A stretch of DNA of 64,000 nucleotides, taken from the NCBI RefSeq assembly GCF_030209175.1, contig NZ_JARVSM010000001.1, forward strand, positions 1,426,001-1,490,000. The letters are read 5' to 3'. The stretch's first letter is position 1. Every line of letters begins with the position of its first letter. Shown piece after piece: positions 44,255 to 53,092 of the stretch. The DNA comes from Pseudomonas sp. efr-133-TYG-5. GTDB lineage: Bacteria > Pseudomonadota > Gammaproteobacteria > Pseudomonadales > Pseudomonadaceae. The position numbers were made by a program, and so were the translations under genes. The notes under the pieces are model-generated. The model worked only from the letters and a program-made list of their open reading frames with translations, was not told the DNA's origin and did no database searches.

Positions 44255-45460
44255 TCAGAGACGTTCGATGATGGTGGCGATGCCCATGCCGCCGCCGACG
44301 CACAGCGTCGCCAGGCCGTAGCGCAGGCGCCGGGCTTCCAGTTCGTCGAGCAAGGTGCCGAGAATCGCGCAACCGGTGGCACCCAGCGGGTGGCCCATGG
44401 CAATCGAACCGCCGTTGACGTTGACCTTGTCCGGGTCGACGGCCATGTCCTTGATGAACTTGAGCACCACGGAGGCGAAGGCTTCGTTGACCTCGAACAG
44501 GTCGATGTCCTCGACCCGCAGCCCGGCCTTGGCCAGCGCCTTGCGGGTTGCCGGCGCCGGGCCGGTGAGCATGATGGTCGGGTCGGTGCTGGTCACCGCC
44601 GTCGCCACGATTCGCGCCCGTGGCTGCAAGCCGAGGGCGCGGCCCTTGGCCTCGGAGCCGATCAGCATCAGTGCGGCGCCATCGACGATCCCCGAACTGT
44701 TGCCCGGCGTATGCACATGATTGATCCGCTCGACATGGCTGTAGACCCGTAGCGCCGTAGCGTCGAAGCCCATCTGGCCGATCATTTCGAAACTCGGCTT
44801 GAGCTTGCCCAGGCCTTCGAGGCTGGACTCGGCGCGGATGAACTCATCGTGATCGAGCAGGACGATGCCGTTCTGATCCTGCACCGGCACCAGCGACTTG
44901 TTGAACGAACCGTCGGCCCGCGCCCGCGCGGCTTTGTGCTGCGAGTGCAGCGCGTAGGTATCGACGTCCAGGCGGCTGAAGCCTTCGAGCGTGGCGATCA
45001 GGTCGGCGCCGACACCCTGCGGGGTGAAATGGCTGTGCAGATTGGTCTGCGGGTCCAGCGCCCAGGCGCCACCGTCGCTGCCCATTGGCACCCGCGACAT
45101 CGACTCGACACCACCGACCACCACCAGGTCTTCGAACCCGGAGCGTACTTTCATCGCGCCGAGGTTCACCGCCTCCAGCCCCGAGGCGCAGAAGCGGTTG
45201 ATCTGCACACCGGCGACGCTGACGTCCCAATCGGCGACCTGCACCGCTGTCTTGGCGATGTCCGCGCCCTGGTCGCCAATCGGCGTGACGCAACCGAGCA
45301 CCACGTCATCGACCTGGCTGGTATCCAGCGCCATGCGTTGCTGCAGTGCGGTGAGCAACCCGGCCGCCAGGTTCACCGGTTTGACGCTGTGCAAGGCACC
45401 GTCGGCCTTGCCTTTGCCACGGGGAGTGCGTAACGCGTCGAAAATCAAAGCCTGGGTCAT
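44255..45460 (-). CDS. Acetyl-CoA C-acyltransferase (thiolase)
   Basis: 401-residue thiolase that cleaves 3-ketoacyl-CoA. The active-site Cys is in [15 protein letters not shown], the His in [17 protein letters not shown], and the second Cys in [15 protein letters not shown]. It forms, with the following gene, a beta-oxidation pair for the thiolase and hydratase/dehydrogenase steps; it is first in the operon. No PsrA-type GAAAC-N4-GTTTC operator was seen upstream. Start ATG 45460. Confidence 0.95.
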   Translation of the reverse strand: MTQALIFDALRTPRGKGKADGALHSVKPVNLAAGLLTALQQRMALDTSQVDDVVLGCVTPIGDQGADIAKTAVQVADWDVSVAGVQINRFCASGLEAVNLGAMKVRSGFEDLVVVGGVESMSRVPMGSDGGAWALDPQTNLHSHFTPQGVGADLIATLEGFSRLDVDTYALHSQHKAARARADGSFNKSLVPVQDQNGIVLLDHDEFIRAESSLEGLGKLKPSFEMIGQMGFDATALRVYSHVERINHVHTPGNSSGIVDGAALMLIGSEAKGRALGLQPRARIVATAVTSTDPTIMLTGPAPATRKALAKAGLRVEDIDLFEVNEAFASVVLKFIKDMAVDPDKVNVNGGSIAMGHPLGATGCAILGTLLDELEARRLRYGLATLCVGGGMGIATIIERL

Positions 45461-45827
45461 GACGTCCTCGAACCTGCGCGGTGAGTTAATTTCGTCCTGT
45501 CACTGTTGGCCCGGACCGGCATTGATTCAATGACCGCAGCGCTCAATGACGTTGACGCCGATGCTCAGACGGACGGTCATTCTCGGCCAGATGAACCGGT
45601 TCAGGTCGGCAAGCTGTCTAGCCAAAGGGCGGCAAAGAAGCTGGCAATAGGCCTCATGCCTTTTTTATCGCATGTGGCAGCAAATACATATGAAATAGAT
45701 CTAAGCCACGCGTGACGCGGGCCCTAAGGTGAACATGTACGTCATTGTCGTCGGGTCTTGCCGAGGCTGACGTTCGCTACAGGAAGTGCAACGCGTGCCG
45801 TCATGGATATGCAGGCAGGCATCAGGA
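45461..45827. other. Intergenic region upstream of the thiolase operon
   Basis: About 367 bases between the divergent thiolase gene and the small peptide gene. It must hold both promoters, but no strong sigma-70, sigma-54 or operator motif stands out. No RNA gene or repeat was recognised. Confidence 0.5.
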
Positions 45828-45838
45828 AATAACAATAA
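45828..45838 (+). promoter_or_regulatory. A-rich Hfq/Crc-type motif
   Basis: AATAACAATAA matches the AAYAAYAA pattern bound by Hfq with Crc in pseudomonads. It sits directly before the ribosome-binding region of the 45852 gene, where binding would block translation in rich carbon sources. Confidence 0.55.
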
Positions 45839-45851
45839 AGGCGGTCAAGCC

Positions 45852-45947
45852 ATGTTCAAACAACCGAAAGTTCGTCAAGCCGGGCTCATTCTTTTCGCCA
45901 CGACGCTGTTGTTGATTTTGCCGAACCTGACCAAGGTGCTCGGCTGA
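45852..45947 (+). CDS. 31-residue single-helix membrane peptide
   Basis: Short reading frame MFKQPKVRQAGLILFATTLL ... NLTKVLG: a basic N-terminus, one hydrophobic helix (about 11-25) and a short polar end, the shape of an inner-membrane small protein. AAAGGCGG precedes ATG 45852, and an A-rich Hfq/Crc-like motif precedes that, which supports real translation. The cytochrome gene follows 98 bases later on the same strand. Too short for most gene finders; function unknown. Confidence 0.6.
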   Translation: MFKQPKVRQAGLILFATTLLLILPNLTKVLG

Positions 45948-46045
45948 TCAAGCGGCAGGTATCGCTCATTGCCACAAAACCCATGACTGGCCCGCTATCC
46001 GGGCCAGTGTGGCTGTGCCAAGCTTTGCGCACTTCCACGACACGG

Positions 46046-46864
46046 ATGGCGATCACCTTGAAAGCGCTCATTCTGACCGGGGCGATGCTCCTCAGCCTGC
46101 CTCTGTCCGCTGCACAACTGAACCTGGAGCTGGGTGCGAATTCGCGCAGCTGGCAGACCGAGGAATTGCTCAAGCACCCTCAAGTACAAACCCTCACCAT
46201 CAACAACGATGTGTCCTACAAGAAGGACATGACTTATCGCGCCGTCCCCCTGGCCGCGCTACTGAGCGGGATCAAGCCGGACGATCACCTGCAAGCGGTG
46301 GCGCTGGATGGTTTTGCCGCCGAACTGGCCGCGGCGCCGCTGCTCAATACCGAGGGCGCGCGGGCCTGGCTGGCGATCGAAGATCCCGCCCACCCATGGC
46401 CGCCTCTGTCTGCGGGCAAGCACAGCGCCGGGCCGTTCTATCTGGTGTGGACAGACCCGCAGGCCGGCAACATCAGCCCGGAGCAGTGGCCATTCGAAGT
46501 GGCCAGCATCAAGCGCCTGGCACCGGTAGCCGAACGCTTCCCCGCCCTGTTGCCGGATCCGGCGCTGAAAGCGCATGACCCGGTGAATCAGGGTTTTGCC
46601 CTGTTCCAGAAAAACTGCCTGGCTTGCCACCGCTTGAACGGTGCGGGCGATGCGCAGTTCGGTCCGGACTTGAACATTCCATACAACCCGACCGAATATT
46701 TCGGCGCGGATTTCCTCAAGCGCTACATTCGCGACCCGCAGAGTTTGCGCCAGTGGCCGCAGGCGAAGATGCCGGGGTTTTCGGCGCAGGTGTTGCCGGA
46801 TGGGGATTTGCAGTTGCTGATTGGCTATTTGCAGCACATGGCTGGGCGCAAGGTCAAGCCATAA
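46046..46864 (+). CDS. Periplasmic cytochrome c fused to a molybdopterin-domain-like region
   Basis: 272 residues. Signal peptide (MAITLKALILTGAMLLSLPLSAA). Residues 24-165 resemble the small oxidoreductase molybdopterin-binding-like domain (YKKDMTYRAVPLAALLSGIKP; VALDGFAAELAAAPLL), but no cofactor Cys is present. The C-terminal class I cytochrome c domain has CLACH (Cys191, Cys194, His195) and the axial Met242 in KMPGF. It is thus a single-haem electron carrier with an accessory domain. ATG 46046 is chosen because it begins the signal peptide. The redox partner is unknown. A REP pair follows the stop. Confidence 0.83.
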   Translation: MAITLKALILTGAMLLSLPLSAAQLNLELGANSRSWQTEELLKHPQVQTLTINNDVSYKKDMTYRAVPLAALLSGIKPDDHLQAVALDGFAAELAAAPLLNTEGARAWLAIEDPAHPWPPLSAGKHSAGPFYLVWTDPQAGNISPEQWPFEVASIKRLAPVAERFPALLPDPALKAHDPVNQGFALFQKNCLACHRLNGAGDAQFGPDLNIPYNPTEYFGADFLKRYIRDPQSLRQWPQAKMPGFSAQVLPDGDLQLLIGYLQHMAGRKVKP

Positions 46865-46889
46865 GCGTCGGGGGTGTTTCACTGGCCTC

Positions 46890-46971
46890 TTCGCTGGCAA
46901 GCCAGCTCCCACAGGTTATGCGCTGACTCTGCATCCGCGCTAATCCTGTGGGAGCTGGCTTGCCAGCGATA
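46890..46971. repeat. REP inverted pair (GCTGGCTTGCCAGC variant)
   Basis: Units TCGCTGGCAAGCCAGCTCCC at about 46890-46914 and its inverted copy at 46945-46971, between the convergent cytochrome and transglutaminase stops. Core differs from the GAGCCTGCTCGC type, so at least two REP families are present. Confidence 0.85.
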
Positions 46972-46985
46972 GCGGTACCCCGGAT

Positions 46986-47789
46986 CTACTGTTGTTGCAC
47001 GGAGATGACCGGCGTCGGTGACACGAACACCTTCGCATGCATCTGCTCGCTCCCTCCGCCCCGACGCATGCCGCGCACCGGGCAGGCGTCCAGGTAATCC
47101 AGGCCTACCGCCAGTTTCAGATGACGCTCCGGCCGGGCCAACTGGTTCGTCACATCGAAGCTGTACCAGGCGTCGTCGAGCCAGGCTTCCGCCCAGGCGT
47201 GGCTGGCCAGATGTTCGCAATCCTCGCTGTACAGATAACCCGAGACATAGCGCGACGGGATCCCCAGGCTGCGCGCGCAGGCCAGAAAGGCATGGGTGTG
47301 ATCCTGGCAAACCCCGGCGCGACCGGCGAAGGCTTCGGCGGCGCTGGTGGCGACTTCGGTGGACCCCGGCGTGTAGGTCATGTGCTGGTTCAAACCGTGC
47401 ATCAGATCGATCAGCGCGCTGCGATCGCGGCGTTGCTTGCAGGATTTGTCAGCAAATGCGCGCAGCGCTTCATCGGCTTCGGTCAGGCGAGTGAAGCGCA
47501 GGAACGGCAGCGCCGACTGACTCTCATGCTCGGCCTCGCGCAACTCGTCGATGTCGACCTGGCCACGCGCGCCGATGATGATCGCTTCGTGCGGCTCGTC
47601 CATGGTCAGCACGTGGAGGATATTGCCGAACGGATCGAGCTGGGCGCGCACCGGGCGCGGCAGGTCAAGCTGCCAACTGAGCACGTGCTGGCGCTCGCTG
47701 TCATGCGGGGTCAGGCGCAGGTACTGGATGCTCGCCCGCACCTGATCTTCGTAGTGATAGGTGGTCTCGTGGCTGATGGAAAGTCTCAT
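46986..47789 (-). CDS. Transglutaminase-like protease/amidase
   Basis: 267 residues. An N-terminal beta domain starts MRLSISHETTYHYEDQVRAS, followed by the transglutaminase core with an intact triad: Cys161 (GRAGVCQDHTH), His197 (ASHAWAEAWL) and Asp212 (SFDVTNQ). In bacteria this family usually acts as a peptidase or amidase. It is the last gene of a three-gene operon, overlapping the alpha-E gene by 4 bases. The set transglutaminase/alpha-E/circularly permuted ATP-grasp is a known co-occurring trio predicted to make and cut a peptide or amide tag. No experimental role is known to me. Confidence 0.9.
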   Translation of the reverse strand: MRLSISHETTYHYEDQVRASIQYLRLTPHDSERQHVLSWQLDLPRPVRAQLDPFGNILHVLTMDEPHEAIIIGARGQVDIDELREAEHESQSALPFLRFTRLTEADEALRAFADKSCKQRRDRSALIDLMHGLNQHMTYTPGSTEVATSAAEAFAGRAGVCQDHTHAFLACARSLGIPSRYVSGYLYSEDCEHLASHAWAEAWLDDAWYSFDVTNQLARPERHLKLAVGLDYLDACPVRGMRRGGGSEQMHAKVFVSPTPVISVQQQ

Positions 47790-48736
47790 GCGGCCTCCAG
47801 GTAGGAGCTGTGAATGGCGTTGCCCAGCTGGCGCACCAGCGGGATGAACTCGGTGAGCCAGGCATGCAGCCCTTCGGCGAGGATTTCGTTGATGCCGGTG
47901 TAGCGCAGGCGGGCATCCATTTCCGCCGCCAGGCGCTGCGCCGGTCGGCCATTGGCCCCCGGCAGTTGCGCAAGAATCTGGTCGATTTCCTCCGTGCAGG
48001 CGCGCAGCGAGCGCGGCACATCGGCGCGCAACAGCAGCAGCTCGGCGACATGCCGCGCGCCCGGTGCGTCACGGTAGATCTCGGTATACGCCTCGAAGGA
48101 CGACAACGCCCGCAGCAGCGCACTCCACTGGTAATAGGCGTGCGCGGTGCCGTCGCTGACCGCCTCGGCCCGATCGCCGGCCATTTCGTAGCGCGCGTCG
48201 AGCAGGCGCAAGGTGTTGTCGGCCCGCTCGATGAACGTGCCCAGGCGAATGAAACGGAACGCATCGTTACGCATGATCGTGCCGTAGGACGCGCCGCGAA
48301 ACAGGTGCGAACGCTCCTTGATCCACTCGCAGAAACGGCTCATGCCGTAACGTCCCAGGCCCTGCTCGGCGATCCCGCGGATCTCCAGCCAGGTCGCGTT
48401 GATGTTCTCCCACATGTCGGCGGTGATCCGCCCACGCACCGCGTGGGCACTGGCGCGCGCCGCGCCGAGGCAGCTGTAGATGCTCGCCGGATTGGCCGCA
48501 TCGAGGGCAAAGAAATGCAGCAGGCGTTCGGCATGCAGTTCGCCGTGACGCTCCAGGTAATCGTCCAGGGTGCCGGTGATCAGCAACGGCATCGCCAGTT
48601 CGTGCAGACCGTCGCCACGGCCGTCCTGCGGCATCAGCGACAGCGAATAACTGACATCGAGCATCCGTGCGAGGTTTTCCGCCCGCTCCAGGTAACGCGA
48701 CATCCAATACAGATCCGAGGCAGTTCTACTCAACAT
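47786..48736 (-). CDS. Alpha-E domain protein
   Basis: 316 residues, almost wholly alpha-helical (DUF403/alpha-E family), starting MLSRTASDLYWMSRYLERAENLARMLDV, the family signature, and ending in WLTEFIPLVRQLGNAIHSSYLEA. Repeated ERAEN and RADNTLR-type helices carry conserved acidic and arginine residues. It has no known enzymatic activity alone and is thought to act with the ATP-grasp partner encoded 12 bases upstream. It overlaps the transglutaminase gene by 4 bases. Cytoplasmic. Confidence 0.9.
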   Translation of the reverse strand: MLSRTASDLYWMSRYLERAENLARMLDVSYSLSLMPQDGRGDGLHELAMPLLITGTLDDYLERHGELHAERLLHFFALDAANPASIYSCLGAARASAHAVRGRITADMWENINATWLEIRGIAEQGLGRYGMSRFCEWIKERSHLFRGASYGTIMRNDAFRFIRLGTFIERADNTLRLLDARYEMAGDRAEAVSDGTAHAYYQWSALLRALSSFEAYTEIYRDAPGARHVAELLLLRADVPRSLRACTEEIDQILAQLPGANGRPAQRLAAEMDARLRYTGINEILAEGLHAWLTEFIPLVRQLGNAIHSSYLEAA

Positions 48737-48748
48737 GGCAAGCTTCCT

Positions 48749-50158
48749 TCAATCCTCGACCACCCAGGTGTCCTTGGTACCGCCGCCCTGGGAGGAATTC
48801 ACCACCAGGGAGCCTTCACGCAGGGCGACACGGGTCAAACCGCCGGGGACCACCCGGGTTTCGCGACCGGACAAGACGAACGGGCGCAGGTCGATATGGC
48901 GCGGCGCGATGCCGTTTTCGACAAAGGTCGGACAGGTCGACAGCGACAGTGTCGGTTGCGCGATATAGGCATGGGGCTTGGCTTTGATCCGTTCGCGGAA
49001 CGCATCGATTTCCGCCGTGGTTGCCGCTGGCCCGACCAACATCCCGTAACCGCCGGAACCCTGGGTTTCCTTGACCACCAGATCTGGCAGATTGGCCAGC
49101 ACGTGGGAAAGTTCCGAGGGGTTGCGGCACTGCCAGGTCGGCACGTTCTTGAGGATCGGTTCTTCATCGAGATAAAAGCGGATCATCTCGGTGACAAACG
49201 GATACACCGACTTGTCGTCGGCCACCCCGGTGCCGATGGCGTTGGCCAGCACCACGTTGCCGGAGCGATACGAGGACAGCAGCCCCGGCACGCCCAGCAT
49301 CGAATCCGGACGGAACGCCAACGGGTCGAGGAAGGCGTCGTCGAGACGGCGATAGATCACGTCCACGGCTTTCGGGCCGTCGGTGGTGCGCATGAACACC
49401 TTGTCGTCGCGCACGAACAGATCAGCGCCTTCGACCAGTTCCACGCCCATTTCCCGGGCGAGGAACGCGTGCTCGAAAAATGCGCTGTTGAAACGTCCCG
49501 GCGTCAGCACCACGACGCTGGGATTGTCGATGGGGCTGGAGCTTTTCAGGGTGTCGAGCAACAGGTTCGGATAATGGTCGATCGGCGCGATGCGCTGGGC
49601 GGCGAACAGCTCCGGGAACAGCCGCATCATCATCTTGCGATCTTCGAGCATGTAGCTCACACCGCTCGGGGTGCGCAGGTTATCTTCGAGCACGTAATAG
49701 GTGCCGTCGCCGTCACGCACCAGGTCGACGCCGGAAATGTGTGAATAGATGTCGCGGTGCAGGTCCAGGCCCTGCATCGCCAACTGGTACTGCTCGTTGG
49801 CCAGCACCTGTTCGGCGGGAATGATCCCGGCCTTGATGATGCGCTGCTCGTGGTACAGGTCGGCAAGAAACATGTTCAACGCCTTGACCCGCTGGATGCA
49901 GCCGCGCTCGACGATCCGCCATTCACTGGCCGGGATACTGCGCGGAATGGTGTCGAATGGAATCAGGCGCTCGGTGCCCTGCTCGTCCCCATAGAGCGTG
50001 AAGGTGATTCCGGCGCGATGGAACAGCAGATCGGCCTCGCGGCGGCGTTGAGCCAGCAGCTCGTCAGGCGTGTCGGCCAGCCAACGGGCAAACTCCCGGT
50101 AATGCGGGCGGACGTGGCCGCCGGCATCGTACATTTCATCAAAATAGGTGCGGATCAT
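48749..50158 (-). CDS. Circularly permuted ATP-grasp type 2 protein
   Basis: 469 residues of the circularly permuted ATP-grasp family (DUF404/DUF407 type). It starts MIRTYFDEMYDAGGHVRPHYREF, contains GVSYMLEDRKMM and VDVIYRRLDD, and carries late nucleotide-site parts such as LPDLVVKETQGSGGYGMLVGP. A ligase making an amide or peptide bond is predicted. ATG 50158 has AAGGAG at 7 bases and is clearly better than the more upstream in-frame start. First gene of the trio. The 535 bases upstream contain its promoter and, further on, a candidate small RNA on the plus strand. Confidence 0.92.
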   Translation of the reverse strand: MIRTYFDEMYDAGGHVRPHYREFARWLADTPDELLAQRRREADLLFHRAGITFTLYGDEQGTERLIPFDTIPRSIPASEWRIVERGCIQRVKALNMFLADLYHEQRIIKAGIIPAEQVLANEQYQLAMQGLDLHRDIYSHISGVDLVRDGDGTYYVLEDNLRTPSGVSYMLEDRKMMMRLFPELFAAQRIAPIDHYPNLLLDTLKSSSPIDNPSVVVLTPGRFNSAFFEHAFLAREMGVELVEGADLFVRDDKVFMRTTDGPKAVDVIYRRLDDAFLDPLAFRPDSMLGVPGLLSSYRSGNVVLANAIGTGVADDKSVYPFVTEMIRFYLDEEPILKNVPTWQCRNPSELSHVLANLPDLVVKETQGSGGYGMLVGPAATTAEIDAFRERIKAKPHAYIAQPTLSLSTCPTFVENGIAPRHIDLRPFVLSGRETRVVPGGLTRVALREGSLVVNSSQGGGTKDTWVVED

Positions 50159-50363
50159 GCCGTACTCCTTGTCACCCGGACATCCGGACCATCGCAAGGC
50201 CCGTGCCATCGGCATAAACGCTTTGATTTCAATCGGTTGGATAATCACGCCAGACGCGCCGCACCATTCCTGTGCGACAAATGCGCCAACCTGATTGCCC
50301 CCGCCTCATTGCGACGCAGTGCGGTCGCCTATCACCAGCATAGCCAGAGTTGATTTCACTGCT

Positions 50364-50531
50364 GTCCGGCGGCTGCGGATAATCCGCGCATCCGCTGGAC
50401 AAACTTCCCTGACGAAGTGTTCAGCGCAATCGCTCCGACCGGCTCAGGCAGCCCGCAAAGCCTTGATCCTGACCGGTTTCCCGTCCTTATCGGTCTTCCC
50501 TTTCAGCCACCCTCTGCGGTGGCTTTTTTTT
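50364..50531 (+). ncRNA. Candidate small RNA with three stem-loops and a T8 terminator
   Basis: Plus-strand segment with no gene in sight. Hairpin 1 pairs GTCCGGCGG (50364-50372) with CCGCTGGAC (50392-50400). Hairpin 2 pairs GACCG (50471-50475) with CGGTC (50491-50495). The third is a strong intrinsic terminator, AGCCAC...GTGGCT plus eight T (50505-50531). C/U-rich single-stranded stretches (TTCCCGTCCTTA and CTTCCC) could pair with ribosome-binding sites. No plus-strand gene lies upstream within more than 3 kb, so the terminator has no other owner. The 5' end is unknown. Confidence 0.5.
50505..50531 (+). terminator. Strong orphan intrinsic terminator
   Basis: AGCCACCctctGCGGTGGCT stem followed by eight T. 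No coding region on the plus strand precedes it, hence the sRNA proposal. Confidence 0.88.
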
Positions 50532-50562
50532 GCTTGGTTGAAACGTTTTGAAAGCAAAAGCC

Positions 50563-50629
50563 AAAGATCGCAGCCTGCGCCAGCGCCTGCACGTTAAGCT
50601 GCAGGAGCCGCCGAAGACTGCGATCTTTT
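50563..50629. repeat. AAAGATCGCAG inverted repeat element
   Basis: Outer arms AAAGATCGCAG and CTGCGATCTTT about 67 bases apart, with inner CTGCA-type arms. It is of the same style as the perfect hairpin at 53681-53751 (CAAAAGCTCGCAGCC...). Located downstream of rraB. Confidence 0.75.
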
Positions 50630-50693
50630 GATGTGCATAAACGACAACGGCCAACCCGAAGGTCAGCCGCTGCTCGATATCTGTCACCCGCGA

Positions 50694-51041
50694 TCAGTTC
50701 AGACGGTGGCGATTGCGCACCTCCTGCTTCACGCCCCAGCCCTCGATGATGCCACCCAGCGGCTCGACCACCGCCGAAAAGCCCTGCTCGAAATCACCAA
50801 TGTCGTCGTAGGTGGCGTACATCACCTTGCTCAGTTCCAGATGCCAGGCGCCATCGTCGCGCTTGCTGACCTGAGCATTGATGGACTCACCGCGAAACTT
50901 GCCTGCCGCCCTGCGCGCCCGGTCCTCGTCCGGGAAAATGGCGTAGAACTCGATGGGATGGAATCGGGAAAAATCGAAACCGCCTTCTTTCATGCGGCGC
51001 AGCACGCTGCTGCTGATGTCTTCTTGATAGGCTGTGCTCAT
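50694..51041 (-). CDS. rraB: RraB family ribonuclease E inhibitor
   Basis: 115 residues of the RraB family (PF06877): FDFSRFHPIEFYAIFPDEDRA, then WHLELSKVMYATYDDIGDFEQGF and EPLGGIIEGWGVKQE, a nearly textbook match from memory. RraB binds RNase E and alters which mRNAs are decayed. ATG 51041 follows GAGGGGG; the longer in-frame extension is rejected. Together with rraA at 2729, the window carries both RNase E regulators. No operon partner. Its transcript probably ends within the 50563-50629 repeat. Confidence 0.85.
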   Translation of the reverse strand: MSTAYQEDISSSVLRRMKEGGFDFSRFHPIEFYAIFPDEDRARRAAGKFRGESINAQVSKRDDGAWHLELSKVMYATYDDIGDFEQGFSAVVEPLGGIIEGWGVKQEVRNRHRLN

Positions 51042-51252
51042 GAATCGTCCCCCTCGCATTGATGGATAGACTTTCCGTATTCCCTGCACCGCGCCCCACT
51101 GGCCGGATGCTGCGGCAACCGCGTTGCCTACGGGAAACAAGCATGTAGCTGACAAGACCAGACCTTAGCGATCCGTTCGCTGATCTCGTTTGCAGAGTAG
51201 CGCCAAGATAGAGGCGCTGCCAAGGCCTGGTTTACAAGATGACAGGAAGTGT

Positions 51253-51486
51253 TCAGACAGGTGTGATGCTGCGGATTTCGATGCCGTTCTGGGTCTTGAG
51301 GTTTTTCACCCCGGCATCGGCGGTGCGCCCTTCCAGATCGTTCAGATCCAGCTTGGCAGCGACCGGAAGAAGCCGCTCCTTGATCAGCCGTGCGGCTTCG
51401 TCATCGGACGGGCATTCCTCACGTTCGAAGACCTCGTCGACAATTTCACCGTGGTCATCCACGAAAGTGACTTTCCACTTTTGCAT
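51253..51486 (-). CDS. Small conserved hypothetical protein
   Basis: 77 residues from ATG 51486 (MQKWKVTFVDDHGEIVDEVF), with GAGGAGG perfectly placed 6-7 bases before it. Acidic, with an alpha-helical centre (PSDDEAARLIKERLLPVAAKL) and a beta end (NGIEIRSITPV). No signal peptide, membrane helix or recognised domain. Usual chromosomal composition. It lies between rraB and speE as a separate minus-strand gene, with 211 bases to rraB. Function unknown. Confidence 0.7.
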   Translation of the reverse strand: MQKWKVTFVDDHGEIVDEVFEREECPSDDEAARLIKERLLPVAAKLDLNDLEGRTADAGVKNLKTQNGIEIRSITPV

Positions 51487-51610
51487 CGGTGCCTCCTCGA
51501 TCAAACCCGCAAATGGGCTTACACCTATCTCGACTTGTCGCCGGAATGATCGTTCAAAAGGATTGCAACGGACGAACATGAAAAAAAATATATTCAGTGG
51601 GCTTCAAGCC

Positions 51611-51703
51611 TTTGCGGGAGCGGGCTTGCCCGCGAAAGCGCTGGATCATTCAACACAGAGGTCGACTGACACAACGCCTTCGCGGGCAGGCCCGCTCCCA
51701 CAG
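51611..51703. repeat. REP inverted pair
   Basis: Units at about 51611-51635 and 51679-51703 with the GGGCTTGCCCGCGAA core, in opposite orientation. Just downstream of the speE stop. Confidence 0.85.
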
Positions 51704-51716
51704 GGTTTTGCAGGGT

Positions 51717-52592
<876 letters not shown>

Positions 52593-52712
52593 GGTCGAGT
52601 GCTCCGATGAATGCGCGGGCGCCGATCGTGGAGACGATCGCCCGGGAAAGGCGCGCATTCTACGTTGCCGAAGATGACAGGTCGAACCTCAGTTCATCGG
52701 CAATCCGCATAA

Positions 52713-52805
52713 CCTTGTGGTAGCTGGCTTGCCAGCGATGCAGTCGCCGCGACCTCTCAGTGAAACCGTTGCGCTGCTATCGCTGGCGAGCCCGCTACCC
52801 CAGGT
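52713..52805. repeat. REP inverted pair (diverged)
   Basis: GTGGTAGCTGGCTTGCCAGCGA near 52717 and TATCGCTGGCGAGCCCGCTACCC near 52777, opposite orientation. It is the GCTGGC variant with TAG replacing GGAG. Between speE and the PLDc_N protein gene. Confidence 0.8.
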
Positions 52806-52829
52806 TATGGGGTGCATTCAAAGCTGTGG

Positions 52830-53021
52830 CTAAACCCGTACATTGCCCCGCGGCCCGGCAATCGCCCAGATAATCAGGCCCAACACCGGCAAGAGGATGA
52901 TCAGCAGGACCCAGAGGATTTTCATCCCGGTTTCGGCACCGCTTTTCAGCACGTTGATGATGGCCCAGATATCGAGGGCAAGAATGATCAGGCCGATCAG
53001 ACCGTTGAACGTGGAACCCAT
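52830..53021 (-). CDS. Small PLDc_N-domain membrane protein
   Basis: 63 residues from ATG 53021 (MGSTFNGLIGLIILALDIWAI), with GGAGC 7 bases upstream. Two hydrophobic helices are separated by NVLKSGAETGMKI; the second is LWVLLIILLPVLGLIIWAIAG, followed by a short tail GPRGNVRV. This is the PLDc_N (phospholipase D nuclease N-terminal) small-protein family; alone it has no nuclease part. Inner membrane; role unknown. Stand-alone on the minus strand. Confidence 0.82.
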   Translation of the reverse strand: MGSTFNGLIGLIILALDIWAIINVLKSGAETGMKILWVLLIILLPVLGLIIWAIAGPRGNVRV

Positions 53022-53092
53022 GGTGTCGCTCCGTAGTGGTGGCATGCACTTTTAGGATAGACGGGCTTGACCAGGGTTCCCTTTTATTGCGT

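Noticed and set aside
44230..44403. In-frame extension of the fadB-like gene upstream of 44229
   Set aside because: It overlaps the thiolase gene by about 150 bases and gives an unconserved Arg/Ala-rich N-terminus; ATG 44229 gives the family start.
50378..50383. GATAAT as the -10 box of the candidate sRNA
   Set aside because: It lies inside hairpin 1 and pairs with its own neighbour; no well-spaced -35 was found, so the sRNA promoter is left open.
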